Assembly: GCA_019787685.1 (NCBI GenBank)
Contig: JAHNUO010000011.1
Coordinates: 1,736,001 to 1,800,000, forward strand
DNA: 64,000 nucleotides
Direction: 5' to 3'
Source: Chiua virens
Taxonomy: Eukaryota > Basidiomycota > Agaricomycetes > Boletales > Boletaceae
The number at the start of each line of letters is the position of its first letter. Position 1 is the stretch's first letter. Shown here in pieces: positions 23,151 through 34,661 of this stretch. The position numbers were made by a program, and so were the translations under genes. The notes under the pieces are model-generated. The model did no database searches. It was given only the letters and a program-made list of their open reading frames with translations, and was not told the DNA's origin.

Positions 23151-24994
23151 TCAACGTTTCTTCTTCTCCTCATCCTCACGACCCTGATCTATATCCAATA
23201 TGAGATGATTAGGAGAACCGAACATCATCGAGTCTTCTCTCGTTTCCCACCCTGCTTCGACCAAGGACTGGACAAAACGAGGGAGGTCTTCGCGAACCGC
23301 CAACAATGTCGATCGCAGGACATCCACTCGATCGGCTTTGTCTCCTAGTTCATGCAACTGTCGTGTGACTTCGATAGCATGGATCCAGGCCTGAAGTTGA
23401 TCCAACGAGGAATATCCGTCCTTGAAGCAGACCGAAGTGGTCACGCGGTGCCAACCATGAATGTTCCCACCGGTTATAAATAGCACATATCGCTCGCCTT
23501 CGAACACGTGTAACGCAGACTGCCACAAGCTCCACAGCGCAGTGGAGCATGGCGTTTCTGAAAGATAACCCAAGCGTGCATCGACCCAATATACGCCCCG
23601 TGAGCGCCTCTCGTAAACTGCTAGGCGCCGCGAATAGCATCTCTTTTGAGGCGACATTGGCAGGGCTAGGCATCTTGCCATCGAGGAACCCACTCGGGGC
23701 TTTGAAGCTGGTCCAAAGGATGCAAGCACGCTGTCTGTTGAGTGTGCGGAGAACCACAGAACGAACGGCGAGGTAGTTGAACAACAAGTGAGCTCCGACC
23801 AGAATGAAAAGCAACGTATAAGTCAACGTGCGTGTGTTGACGTAAGAAATAACAAGGGTGCCAAGCTGTGATCGATTGATCTATCAATGGAAAGAGATTC
23901 GAACAATTCGGACCTCACCAGTATGCCTGAAAGGCCGACAACCGTCTCCCGACTTGCATCCTTCGCACTGACCTCGCCAACGTCTCCTTTCCCAGTCAAC
24001 GGCGACGCGAAATGGTTCGTAAGTGCTGCTTTCGAGCCATTTGCCACGAGGACACAAAGGGTTCTCATGCCGCCACTCAAACACAGGGCAATCACCTGTA
24101 ATGTGGCACCGGACGGGAGGGGAGACCAATAACTTGGAAGATCAATGGACCCGATGAAAGGTACTACAGTGTCTAGAACCGTGGCCGCATCATTGAACAC
24201 GTCAGCAAGATATCGAAAGGTTTTAGTTTCTGGGTACAATGATGTTCCGAAATAATACGCAGCGATGATGGCTTAACAATGTTTAGTCTTCGTTGAGTTG
24301 AGTTCGTGATCTCAATCAGAAAAGACTTACTTGTAAGTCTGGAGAAAGCGTCTTTCAAGACGGTTAACAAGAGGGCATACGTTGCCGAGGCGGATGCGTC
24401 TCCAACGCCAACACCTTATACGAATGAAACTGAACATCTCCAGCTAGAATAGTGGCTCGTAAACGTACCTTCCAAGGCACCTCGAGAAGCTAAAAGTCCT
24501 GAAAGCGAATTGCAAAAGGCTTGCAGCGCGTTGTAAATCTGATACCTAAATCGTTACGGTCATTTATGCTCGAGTACATGTGGAGACCATATGTAGGATG
24601 GGCATGACACGTACTCGAGGTAATCTAGACAATTGAGGGTAGCGTATGAGCTTCTCCGCATCCTTCAAAAGACATGGAACGCACCTGGGGAAACACTAGC
24701 AGGATAACCAGCAGGAAGGAAAAGTTCTGAGAGAAAATGGTGCAAGAAGCCTAGCCCGGTGTTTGTGGCTTTCACATCCCGAGGTGATGGGGAGGTGGGG
24801 AAGGTCTAAAATGATGCCACTTAGTGCTCTACTCCCATGGGAAGCATCCCACATGAAACTAAAAGTATCTGATTACTTCACTTCCTCACCTTGGTAGCTC
24901 CATCAGCACGGGCCGTGTGCTGCTGTATTACCATCCCTCGGATGGGTATTTTGAACACGCGACCAGTATCATCTCGTTCGATTACAACAACCAT
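23151..24994 (-). CDS. RUS/DUF647 family protein (root UVB sensitive-like)
   Basis: This is a vitamin B6-related or organelle-associated family (DUF647) known from plants and fungi; its fungal role is unclear. Exons: 24994-24890, 24805-24685, a 10-nt exon 24624-24615, 24545-24469, 24414-24331, 24271-23919 and 23865-23151. Landmarks in order: LPAGYPASVSP, DYLEYQIYNALQAFC across three exons, SRGALEG, VGVGDASASATYALLLTVLK, FRYLADVFNDAATVLD, KAALTNHF, VSAKDASRETVVGLSGIL, and LLFNYLAVRSVVLRTLNRQR. The last exon is one base too long for its frame: it reads LTGRILGRCTLGLSF in one frame and ALHVFEGERYVLF in another. Either a 37-nt intron (gtatat...tttcag) or a one-base insertion near 23540-23580 explains this. 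Confidence 0.88.
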
Positions 24995-25399
24995 CTCAAA
25001 CACGTCGGTTACTACAGCTCTTGAGTCGCCTTATAAGCCGGAGGAGGGTGTATGAATATAGTGTGTTGTTTGACGTCGTGTCTGAAATTGAAAGTCGGCG
25101 GGGTCCAGGGTTCGGACGCTAGTAAACTTTTCTCACGCATTTGGAAGACGTACACGACGCGACCGTGACAACACAAGTTGCGCCGGACACTGCTAGTACT
25201 ACACGGTGGGCGCAGACTCATCCACGTCTTGCTGAAGCCACTCTCCTTGCTGTTCGAAAAGGTACATCTCGTTTAATGATTATGGCTGACCCGGACTCTG
25301 TCGAGTTCGTCGAGTCTGTAGCGAATTCTCAGTTCATGATCTTATTATCATGAACTCCCGTCGACGTTACATAAGTCGTTCATTTGGGTCTTGCAGTGC

Positions 25400-25720
25400 G
25401 TGACAGGAACCCGTTTCAATGATTGTCACTGATGGTGAAAAATGCACTTTGGGTAATTCCAGTATCATTACGTCCGGTAGTACAATGCCCTCCTTAAACA
25501 CCGTTTCCTGTCGTTTCCATTGGAGCCATGCATCGATCTTTTGAATTGACGTCCAAGTGAATGTCCGCGTGTCGTTTCGGCTTCGTGTACTGCACACTGA
25601 TCGAATAACGATCATCTGAGCAGAATTCAACAAGGGATCGAAACCCATTCCTGCTATTGTGCTGTCCAGCAACGTTCCGTTCACTCTGGGCACCAGCAAG
25701 CGAATTACCCCTCAAGTACA
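25400..25720 (+). pseudogene. F-box gene relic (paralog of the gene at 28.4 kb)
   Basis: Bases 25450-25510 align with 28617-28680 of the intact F-box gene, including a shared CACCGTTTC stretch and conserved spacing around ACGTC-GGTA. Frames are broken by stops and the similarity fades on both sides. Its place, directly after RUS and before the Sfk1 relic, is what a tandem duplication of Sfk1-RUS-F-box predicts. Boundaries are approximate. Confidence 0.45.
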
Positions 25721-26059
25721 TTGTCGTCGCGAAACTCACTTTGTGATCAACGACCTCATTCAAAGTAGTGACTCATTCGCCAAATCGATCCAGGCACACG
25801 TTCGCTTCTGATCCTCTCATGACTGATCTCCCAACGCGTGATCATAGTGCAAGATGATCCGAATGCACTTGAGGATGCATATCACCATGAGGTTAGCAGG
25901 ACTCTTTCGGGCTGCAACGGATTACCTCTTTTGAAAAGTTCAGCTATCAGGACTTCCGTCAAATCCATCCGAGTCCCCCGACTTGGTTCCTGCGAGACGA
26001 AGTGTTGCAATGGTAGTCCGTTCGTCACTACGACATAAGGCAATGAGAGACATGAGACC
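25721..26059. other. Unassigned region between relics
   Basis: Only short frames are present and no motif is recognised. It probably belongs to the decayed duplicated block. Confidence 0.3.
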
Positions 26060-26700
26060 GTCATCAAGAGATCGTGTGATCAACCAGAAATAACTTCGTA
26101 GACACGTCCATTAGGGTTTCTCGACCGTTTCCTCCTCGCTCCTTTTGTCCGCCGTGATCACCCTCAAATCGCATGCTGAGGTCAACAGAGGAAACGTAAA
26201 CCCAAACAACCGATGAATGACCCCAGCAGTATTCCGCGGAGTAGGAAAGGTCCCCGCAAATACCAGTGTCAACGCCACCAAGTTGCCACCAAGGTCAAGT
26301 GAGTCGCCCCCTTGACGGTATATACTGTCTTCAACTCTCCTACCTATAGGTGTGTAGTCCCGTGCAAGCAAGCGAAAATGATGATGTTAGAGATGGACAA
26401 GCAGTCACGATGAAAATGAAGAGAAAGACAGGTGTGCGATCGGGTGTTTTGCAATGACCGCACAGAAATGTTAGTCAGCCAAAGATGCGCGTTCCCATGG
26501 GTGGAGTCATTCTGACAAAGAATGATTTCGAAGATGTGCAAAAGGAAGAGACAGTGTCCCTTGATGACGTCGAAGAGGAGTATTACAACTTGGGCTTGAG
26601 TGGATACGTATTTCGAGTGGCCGGAGACTAGTCAGGTTAATGACACCACGAGGAAGGTGGAAACCATGTCCATGTGAAAGCAGCAAATAGCAGGATCAGT
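26060..26700 (-). pseudogene. Frag1/DRAM/Sfk1 relic
   Basis: A minus-strand frame at 26111-26371 reads LVALTLVFAGTFPTPRNTAG then FGFTFPLLTSACDLRV. This aligns with LVVLAIVFGATIFPAANVGG and FGFTLYLLTFVYDLWA of the intact Sfk1 gene. At DNA level 26170-26290 tracks 21990-22110 (for example the shared GTAAACCCAAAC). The N-terminal two thirds are scrambled by stops and indels. The region has the same orientation as the intact copy. Confidence 0.8.
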
Positions 26701-26999
26701 ACAAAATAGCAATGTCGCCCGTGTTGCTAAGGGGTCACTTTCCCTTCATACATGTAACATGAATTCGGTGATTGAACTTGGTCAGAAAATAAGGCGATCA
26801 ATTTCGTTGGGACCAGACGCTTTAAGGGATACCTAGAGAAGTACGGGTTTAGGATTCCGAGGGGTATCGGCGAGCACTAACATACCGCTGGGTCCAAGAT
26901 TTCTGCAGCCGTCGAGTAAAACCTATCAGTTTCCGTTGGCCATAACATAAAACTCTCCTTCTGTCGACAAAGTATCGACGATCTGACTTATCAGTATCG

Positions 27000-28020
27000 T
27001 CGCGATCCAGATTCTAGTACGAAATGAGATGATTGGGAGTCAAACGTCATCGGGTATTTCTACTTCGCCACTGTGTTGCGGCCAGAAACAGCACAAGACA
27101 AGTACGAGTCGAACCGCCAGCGGTCTGGGCAATAGAAAATACACGCCTTGGGCTATTCCGATTTCCTAATTTCGGCGAGTTGTGACATGACTGTGATTGC
27201 ACGGAAGAAGGCCGAACTCGGCATTCCCATCGATCATGTCGATCGCGTTAAAACATGTCGCGTAGACGTATCGTCCGTCCAAGGGTATTTGGAAGTGATA
27301 TTTGTCTCAGAACGGAGATCCGAGGGTTTCGCCCTGACCTTGCGCTGTGTGCTCTGATAGAATAGGATCCCGTTGTCTCCGTGATACGACTTGATAAAGC
27401 TACGCGGTGTCTTCCGGGCTGAGAACTCTATGCGACGCTTCCAAGGGGAAGGTATGTCGCTTGGCCAGCATGTGGCAACCACGGAACGAGCGGCGGGGCG
27501 GCTGAACCACACTTCGGACCGAAAGGGAGAGAGCATCATAGAATGTTGCCAAGGTCACTGCACCATGCTAACGTGCGAATGAGAAATGTCGTGTGATGAG
27601 AAGCGCGCGAAGCAACTGTGAATGTGATCCGTCAGCGAAGAATTTTAAAAAAGCAGAGCACAATCTGGTACCTACCAAATGCCTAGCCCAATAATAAATA
27701 GTGAGTCAACAACTGTTTCCCTACTCACATCTTTCTCTCGGGAAATTGCACCTCTATTTGGTAGATCGTTGGAATGGATTCAAGTTCTCCACGTATTTCA
27801 AAAGGCGAAGTTCCGAGGAAAGACCCGTGGACATTGCACGAATATTCCGAGGACCGAGACACGACGAGGATGCACTGAGTCCAAGAGAGGCCTGTAGTGA
27901 GACCAGTGCCAAGGGAACAACTTTCTCGCGCGAAGCCCACAGGATGAACTGTTTCGAGTTCCTCACCAGTTGACTTGCGGCCGGGTGCCACGGTTCCCAA
28001 GCGGCTGGTACCTTCTTGTT
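27000..28020 (-). pseudogene. RUS/DUF647 relic
   Basis: Several blocks match the intact RUS gene in order and orientation. Bases 27025-27055 match 23205-23235 (ATGAGATGATT...). Bases 27470-27510 match 23740-23780 (GAACCAC.GAACGA.CGGCG). Bases 27690-27740 match the segment coding SAKDASRETVV, where nearly all differences are transitions. No continuous frame survives. Confidence 0.75.
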
Positions 28021-28395
28021 CGACCAAGAAAGCCGTGTTAGTCCGTACGTCAGTAATTACCGGTCGCCTTGAGTGGCCTCAGACTGAGGTGTAGGCGCGA
28101 GTACGAGGTATGATTTCGTACGAACACGAGCGCGTAGCGTACCAGCAACGTAAGTACGACTCGAATGACACTCGGTCAACGTTTTCGCAGGCTGTCAACA
28201 GGCGCCGAACGGATGGCGTTATGGTGACGAAATTCATGCTCACGGTCCGACTTCATCATATTATGAATCATATCAAGCAGGAACGAGCGCGCATTGCCCA
28301 TGGAGGGTACAAAGGTAGGTAAACATGATTCCGGACGTCGTCTCGAGACCACTAAGAGAGTTCTCTGCTATTAGTACCCCTTTACCAAGACTCGG
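28021..28395. other. Upstream region of the F-box gene
   Basis: This 375-bp stretch holds the 5' region of the F-box gene. No separate gene is supported. Confidence 0.4.
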
Positions 28396-30115
28396 ATGAT
28401 AGGCCACAACATCAGCTCTTTTGTCAACGGTGGGCAGCGGCCGTCTGCTGAGCCTGTCATGCTCGTAGAAGACTTGTGGTTTATGATCATGGGCTTGTTG
28501 TCGCCGCCCGACATCGTTCGTTTGAGCCATGTGAGTGGTGCCGATGCACAGTCACTGGGACACGAACAGCTGACATTATACATGGATTGGTTTAGACATG
28601 TAAGACGCTGTTCAAGTACTCTCAATACCACCACGTCTGGTACAGCGCCCTGGTCAAGCACCGTTTCTTGCCGACGAGTTACCCACACCTCCGTAACGCC
28701 TCCACGAACGTTATCCGACGCCAGCTCATCACGACTGCACGGCTCGATGCCGCGTTCTCGAAAGGGGCTCTCAGATCTATCCGGAGCCGCTCATTTCCGC
28801 TCGAGTTTCCTGGCGTGTTCCAGGGAATGAAGTTCATACCTGGGAGTGACTGGCTGGTATTCCTCTTTCACAGTCGGACACTCAATCCGGACAAGCATTC
28901 GAATATTTGCCTGTTCAAGACCCCGACAACAGAAGAAAATGCGACAGACGCTGTGCCCACTTCCGTGACGTTGCAAAGCGAGTGGTGTTGGTTAAATCTC
29001 GGTCCGAATGACGGTCCATACAAATCGTCCCGAGGTGACGACCTCATGCTTTTGCGGACATTCTCCAAGAGTGGGTGGGTACCCCTCTTTCGGATCTGAT
29101 CGTAAAACGATTGATAAGATGCTACCTCTAGGCGAACATTTGCTATTTGTCAAATGGATATAAAGACGCCATCGGTCAAAATTACCTTTATGGTCCATAC
29201 CATGGAACGGACAAGGAATCATATTGTTGGTGGGGATTATCTCGTCTATGGGTGGATCACAGAGGATCGCAACCACATGCTTCGCATCGTAAAGCTTAAT
29301 GAAGACTATACTAAGTCAGTGAAGGACGTGACTGTTGAAATCGACTGCCCTTCGGGACATGACGGGAGGCTAATGGTAACCTTCGAGTGTTTGCGATTGT
29401 TTCTACGCGACTCATGATCCCATCTCAAGGTACGCTACGACTTGCGTTTGTCCGGAAAGCGACCCAAGTTGTTACTCATAACTACGCGGCTGATGGCCGC
29501 TTATGATATCTCCGATGACGCATTGACCATCGCAAGCCAGTCCCCACCCCTGAAACTGCCGGCAATGTGGAAGTATGTTCCCGAGACCATATCTTTCGGC
29601 CGAATAATACGCGTTTTCCACGAGAGTGCCATCGTGACGCTGTACGGAGGCCAGCTCAGGTTCATTTATCCAGAAATAGACAATCCGGAACCCAATGCGA
29701 AGACGATAGCCACTTACAAAGTATGCAATCTCTTACCGAAAGGGGGTCATTGCTGACATTTTATACTCAGTTCTCGCCCCCGACACCGTACAGTTCCAGG
29801 TACCCAACCGTTTTTACCTCTGAACGGATATTCTGGCCGCTGCGTTTCCCCCGTTCACTGCCTTGCTCGACGGGTTTGAAACATCTCATCGAGACAGCAT
29901 CCATTCCCCCTCTGAGCAACGAGGAGTGCGAGATCGCTCGGGTTCTCGTCGACTACGACGAACTGGGCCCCGAAAAAGGCAGTCTAGCATGTGATGCGCA
30001 AGATTGGGACGAGTTGTCGGGGAGGCTTTGTGTGCGGAGTGTGAGAAGTAAGTTTCCGCACGACTTTTCTTGGCGGAAGATGAGTTGGCGTATTACGATT
30101 CTTGAGATGGTGTAG
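28396..30115 (+). CDS. F-box domain protein
   Basis: This is a probable substrate-recognition subunit of an SCF ubiquitin ligase. Exon 1 (28396-28530) encodes VEDLWFMIMGLLSPPDIVRL, and the spliced exon 2 (from 28596) continues TCKTLFKYSQYHHVWYSALV, a complete N-terminal F-box. The rest is a long C-terminal region in further exons: WLVFLFHSRTL, WLNLGPNDGP, then after a GTGGGT intron RTFAICQMDIKTPSVKITFM, and after a GTAACC intron VRYDLRLSGKRPKLLLI. The stop is at 30113-30115. The intron near 29730-29770 was not phased with certainty. The body resembles the WD-like beta-rich region of Agaricomycete F-box proteins. A decayed copy lies at 25.4 kb. Confidence 0.82.
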
Positions 30116-30828
30116 GGCCACTTGACACATAGCTGTCACATTCGAATTCAACACTCGTAGATGTGCCTGTAGATTTACGTGAATCGCCTTTTCTGCACCG
30201 CCAACATTGATTAGCTCAAGATAAGATCACCAAGGCTCTATGTGATCAAAGGGGCTGGTGTCATACTCAGGAATTCAAGTCGACACTCGATTTCTGTTGC
30301 GAGTGAGATTGGTTAATTGAATCACTCTGCTGATGCTGAGGTCCCCCTTTATTGATTTTGGATCTCACTATCACCACATCAAATAGTTCGATGGAATTTT
30401 CTGCGAGCCCTGCAAACTGCCAAGGCGGATAAGACGTTACATATCCCCTTAGGGAGAGATTGAGGAGGAGAATTCAATGAGGATCAGACATTAAATTTGA
30501 ATAGGGTCACTGAGAGCCTGGATTATTTTACGCATCATTACTGTAATAACACTGCAGTGAAAAGTGGATTTCGGAAATGGACAGTAGATGATACAGACTC
30601 GATCAGATCAGTCACATGGCATCGTCGTATACATGTTTCCCTCGTGAGACTGCGTTACGGGGTCAATATGAAGAATAAGTCAGAAACAGATTTGAATCGA
30701 TACAATCTAGTGAAATGCATGCCAAGTTATGTGTCAAAAAACTTGTGCGCGGAGACAGTGAGGTTGACCCACTTGATCACATTGCATACGTGCATTGAAC
30801 TGGTCGAAGACAAGCGAAGACGCTCCTT
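30116..30828. other. Convergent intergenic region
   Basis: This lies between the F-box stop (+) and the DPH3 stop (-). A 111-codon plus frame at 30497-30832 has no recognised motif and runs into the DPH3 3' end, so it is not called. Confidence 0.4.
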
Positions 30829-31245
30829 TTAGGTTGAGACGGCGATCATTGCGGGCTTGGAGTCCTCATGGAGCGTGAGCTTGTCGAGGGCATCCTCGAA
30901 ACGATCGTCGTCTGAGTGAGAATCTGACTCGTCCTCCTTCTCACTTTCTTCTTGCTGTGATTCATCATCTGGTGGTTCGTCTTCGAAATCGAGCTGTTGA
31001 TAACACAGAGACGAAGATAAATTGACGCCAAGATATGCGACACTACTGGAGAGCGTGCGTACGGGATCGTAGATAACACGGATAATGAGGCTGCAGCTGG
31101 GGCAGGTTGCGATGTCTTCGTAATTTGCAAGCTGTTTTCGAGAGATCTCGAAACGGTCACCGCAAGGACAGGGATAGTGGTAGACACCTTTTGCCTCATC
31201 CCAGCTCATGTCTTCGATCTCAATCTCATCGTAATACGCACCCAT
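30829..31245 (-). CDS. DPH3: Diphthamide biosynthesis protein 3 (CSL zinc finger)
   Basis: This is an electron donor/zinc protein for the first step of diphthamide synthesis on eEF2 and a partner of Elongator (established for DPH3/KTI11). Exons 31245-31063 and 30993-30829 flank a 69-nt intron; the product is 115 aa. The start [13 protein letters not shown] is classic. All four zinc cysteines are present in YPCPCGDRF and [13 protein letters not shown]. The second exon replaces the usual short end with a long acidic tail ([19 protein letters not shown]), longer than in yeast. Confidence 0.96.
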   Translation of the reverse strand: MGAYYDEIEIEDMSWDEAKGVYHYPCPCGDRFEISRKQLANYEDIATCPSCSLIIRVIYDPVRTLSSSVAYLGVNLSSSLCYQQLDFEDEPPDDESQQEESEKEDESDSHSDDDRFEDALDKLTLHEDSKPAMIAVST

Positions 31246-32141
31246 CGTGAACAAGGTGGACGCGGTGATGATCGTCCTCTGCAAGGTGATTCGATGAGTC
31301 AGCAAAGGTGGCTATGTTGGTTTGTTTGCGTCACTTCAAGCATTGAAGCAACTTCAAGTTCAATGGCAGTAAACATGTCTTGTGTCGGTATTACTGCCTC
31401 AATCCCTGCAGGTTGTATTTCCGAGGTCACGGTAAGTACATCCGAACCCTATGGTGACCAAATTCCCGCATTTGCTTGCATACAAAACATTTCGCTGCCA
31501 ATAGTGGGGCGCCGGGGCCGCATTCCTCGCTTCCGAAATTCAAATATGCATTTCCCCGGATTTTTCCACCCCCATTCTAGATGTAAGTCACGGTTCAGGC
31601 AAGTGAGTATGCACAGGAAATATCCCCTTATCGTTTCCCATGTCGTTGACGAGCCTCGACGGATGAGTCAACTCGTCACTTGCCAGTGTCACCTTCCCGT
31701 AACTTGTCGCGTCAAGACGTACAAGACACCACATCTGACCGGAGGCGACCTACCTCAACAGCAAAAAAGGTTAGCGTATCACAACGTATGTGGATATATC
31801 TAACGTGTATGGGCTGGTGTGGCAGGGTCCAGAGTTCAATCAGATGACACACTGGTCCAGGAGCACCTCTTAATAGTACTCATGTTCCCAGTATGCGACT
31901 CCAAGTGGTCGTACGTTATCGACGGTGTCTTGTTTCTTGTTCGTGTCATACAAGGGGAAGGGCGTGTTGTCCCGTCGAGAAGGTTCAATTTTCCGTCCAA
32001 TCAGGCATGACGTGTAACGTGCTGCGGTCCTCCAGCAGCCAGCTATGGACGATTGATTTCGTTACACGGATTCATACCAGACTCACATAAAGTGAGAGCT
32101 GGGAGCAGAAATCCCCCATTCCATCGCTCCCTCGCAAAAAA
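31246..32141. other. Divergent upstream region of DPH3 and the MFS gene
   Basis: This 896-bp region contains both promoters. A 208-codon plus frame (31177-31803) starts inside antisense DPH3 and has no domain, so it is treated as chance. Confidence 0.4.
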
Positions 32142-34297
32142 ATGACATCGACATTCCTCACTTCTGCCTCCTCCGAGGAGACCCCCCCGCCACAAAATCG
32201 TGCAAAGGACAACAATTTCTTGAGATCGTCTTCACATGTTGCTGCCGAATCAGAACTACCCGAAGGTGGTCTTGCAGCGTGGTGTACGGTTTTTGGAGCG
32301 TAAGATTCTCTGTCTCTAGAGACGACGCGCACCCACCAGGACTTCCACAGTTTTCTTTCTCAATTCTGTGCATTTGGGTGGGTTGTGGATTATTGAGCTG
32401 CTTTCTGCCGTTTACACTCAAACAGCTACACCAATGCGTTTGGTGTATATCAAGGTGAGGTTTCTCTCAAGTGAAGAGGCTACCATGTCTCGTTCTCAAC
32501 AACGTGCACAGCGTTCTACGCTGAACAGTACCTGCAAACTGAGAGCTCCTCGGCGGTTTCGTAAGTAATCAGTTTCATCTCGCGTGCGTGTCTCATTACA
32601 TAAAACGCAGATGGATTGGAAGCTTGACGACGTTTCTCGTTACTGCAGTGGGCCCAATGTGCGGCCCACTTTTCGACAGTGGATATTTGTGAGGCTGACC
32701 CCATAGTTACCGCCACCACGAGTTCTTATCATTTTGCCCAGTTACCACGTATACATCGCTGGTGCCATTCTCCAGTCACTATCCATCTTTATGTTGTCAC
32801 TGGTACAGCCAGGGCAATACTACCAGGTTCGTTCTTCGGGGCCGTATCGTGCTCCGAATCTCGCTTGACCATCGCTCAGATCTTGCTTGCTCAAGGCCTC
32901 ACATCTGGCGTTGGCCAGGGACTGATGTATGTCCCTAGCTTTACTATCATCTCGCATCACTTCAGACGTCGGCAAGCGATCATGATGTCCATCGTTAGCT
33001 CGGGTGCAGCGCTTGGTGGTGTCGTAAACACTATCATGTTGAATTATTTATTGAACGGCCCTCTGGGATTCAAGACGGGCGTACAGATTAGTGGAGCATT
33101 CATCTCTGGGTTGATGATCTTGTCATGTATTCTCATGCGCACTCGGTATCCCCCCGTGATCCAGCAAGCGCCCTCAGTCAATTTCTGGAAGGCCACTAAA
33201 AAGTGTTTCACGGAGATTCCGTCGCTTCTGACGATCATCGGGTATGTCGTTGTATTTCTTCCTTCTTTTGGTAATCACAACGTCATACGGAACTAATCCT
33301 GGCCTAGGTTTACGCTGTTCCAGACAGCGTATATGTATCCCCTCTTTTATTTCCAACTAGATTCGCTTCAACACGGACTCAGTGCTTCCTTTGCTTTCTA
33401 CTCGGTGCGTTTCCCATGATCCCTTTGCGAACTAGTTGGGCTGACGGTAGTCCATCGCAGTTGGTCATCATCAATGCAGGCAGTTTTCTTGCCCGCTTTA
33501 TGGCTGGCATAGTGCTCCCGTTCCTCGGAGTCATCGACCTGACCATCATCACGACTTTCGTATGCGCGATATTGATTATTGGTATGATTTGGCTCGGTTC
33601 CGCCGCCAGTGTCGTCGTGCTGGGGTTGTTGTATGGGTTTTTCTCGGGGATGAGTAAGCATCGTGTTTGTTGTTCCCAAAGCGTAGTCGAAGGTTAATTC
33701 TCTGACCGTTACAGATATCGGCGTGATGGCACCCATGTTGGGGCTGACGTCAGACCCTGCAGAACTCGGGTTCGTCATTTATTATCTGTTTGTCACAGTG
33801 CCGTTTCAGAGGGCTGACATACTACTTTCCGGCAGAGTGAGAATGGGTGTCGGTTTTGCAATCACCGGTTTGTCTATTTTACTTCCATCCTTATCTGCGT
33901 TGCAACTGACGTTTTTGTTCGACGCAACAAAGGTATTGGTGGCTTAGTGGGTGAGTTGCCTCGGAAATCTGAAGTCAGGCTACCAATCCGACGATCATGA
34001 TGCGTGTTCCAGGATCCCCGATTTGTGGTGCCCTTCTGACGAGCCATTATCTTTGGTGGGCGCCTGCGCTCTTTTGCGGGGTAGGTTGTCTTCTCGAACG
34101 TTGTGGCTTTGGAACAGCATGGGAGATTGGCTGACACGTTCGTCTAGGCCGTCGCGATCGTGGGCGGGGCTTTGTTCATCGGCGTACGTTTCTTGTTCGA
34201 GCGTGCGAGGACCGGTCGGGGTGCCAGCGTCGACAGCGATAAGGAAAATATTGTGAATGGAAATGACAAGAAAGCGGAACTTGAACCTAAAGCGTGA
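32142..34297 (+). CDS. MFS transporter, monocarboxylate (SLC16/MCT) type
   Basis: This is a twelve-helix plasma-membrane permease of the monocarboxylate-porter family; the substrate is not predictable. Fourteen exons phase perfectly (466 aa): 32142-32299, 32351-32377, 32426-32454, 32512-32560, 32611-32688, 32742-32826, 32880-33241, 33308-33404, 33461-33653, 33715-33769, 33836-33867, 33933-33950, 34013-34080 and 34148-34297. Family hallmarks, rebuilt across introns, are PEGGLAAW, QFCAFGYTNAFGVYQ, WIGSL, GQGLMYVPS, FRRRQAIMMSIVSSGAALGG, RFMAGIVLPFLG, SDPAELGVRMGVGF and GSPICGALL. Four exons are 18-32 nt long. No lesion is visible, so the gene should be functional. Confidence 0.94.
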
Positions 34298-34661
34298 GGG
34301 ATCCAAAAGGGTGTCCGCATGGCGGGGTTTGTGAAGACATGACGACCTGTTGGGGGTGACCATAGATAGAGTGCTTGTATGGTAGGGATGAGAATTTTCG
34401 AGCTTATCAGAGGATCATGCTGGTGACGCACATTTGTGTCTCGGTGAATTCAAACGTGCCAGATAAACCTTCCTATTTTGGGTTGATGTATAGTTCGACA
34501 ACCAAAACACCCGAAGGGTCAAGACGAACATGAGAAATGTGAGCAGGTACTTAGTTTCTACTAGTAGATGATTCCCATGACAACAGAGAAACTGACTAGA
34601 TCCGGGTAGGGAACTTCAGGGAGAATTGCAGGGAGGATCGGTTGAAAAACCCAGCACTACA
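34298..34661. other. Intergenic region
   Basis: This lies between the MFS stop and the next putative start. I see no gene. Confidence 0.4.

Noticed and set aside
31177..31803. 208-codon plus-strand open frame
   Set aside because: It starts antisense inside DPH3, has no domain or coherent composition, and lies in a promoter region.
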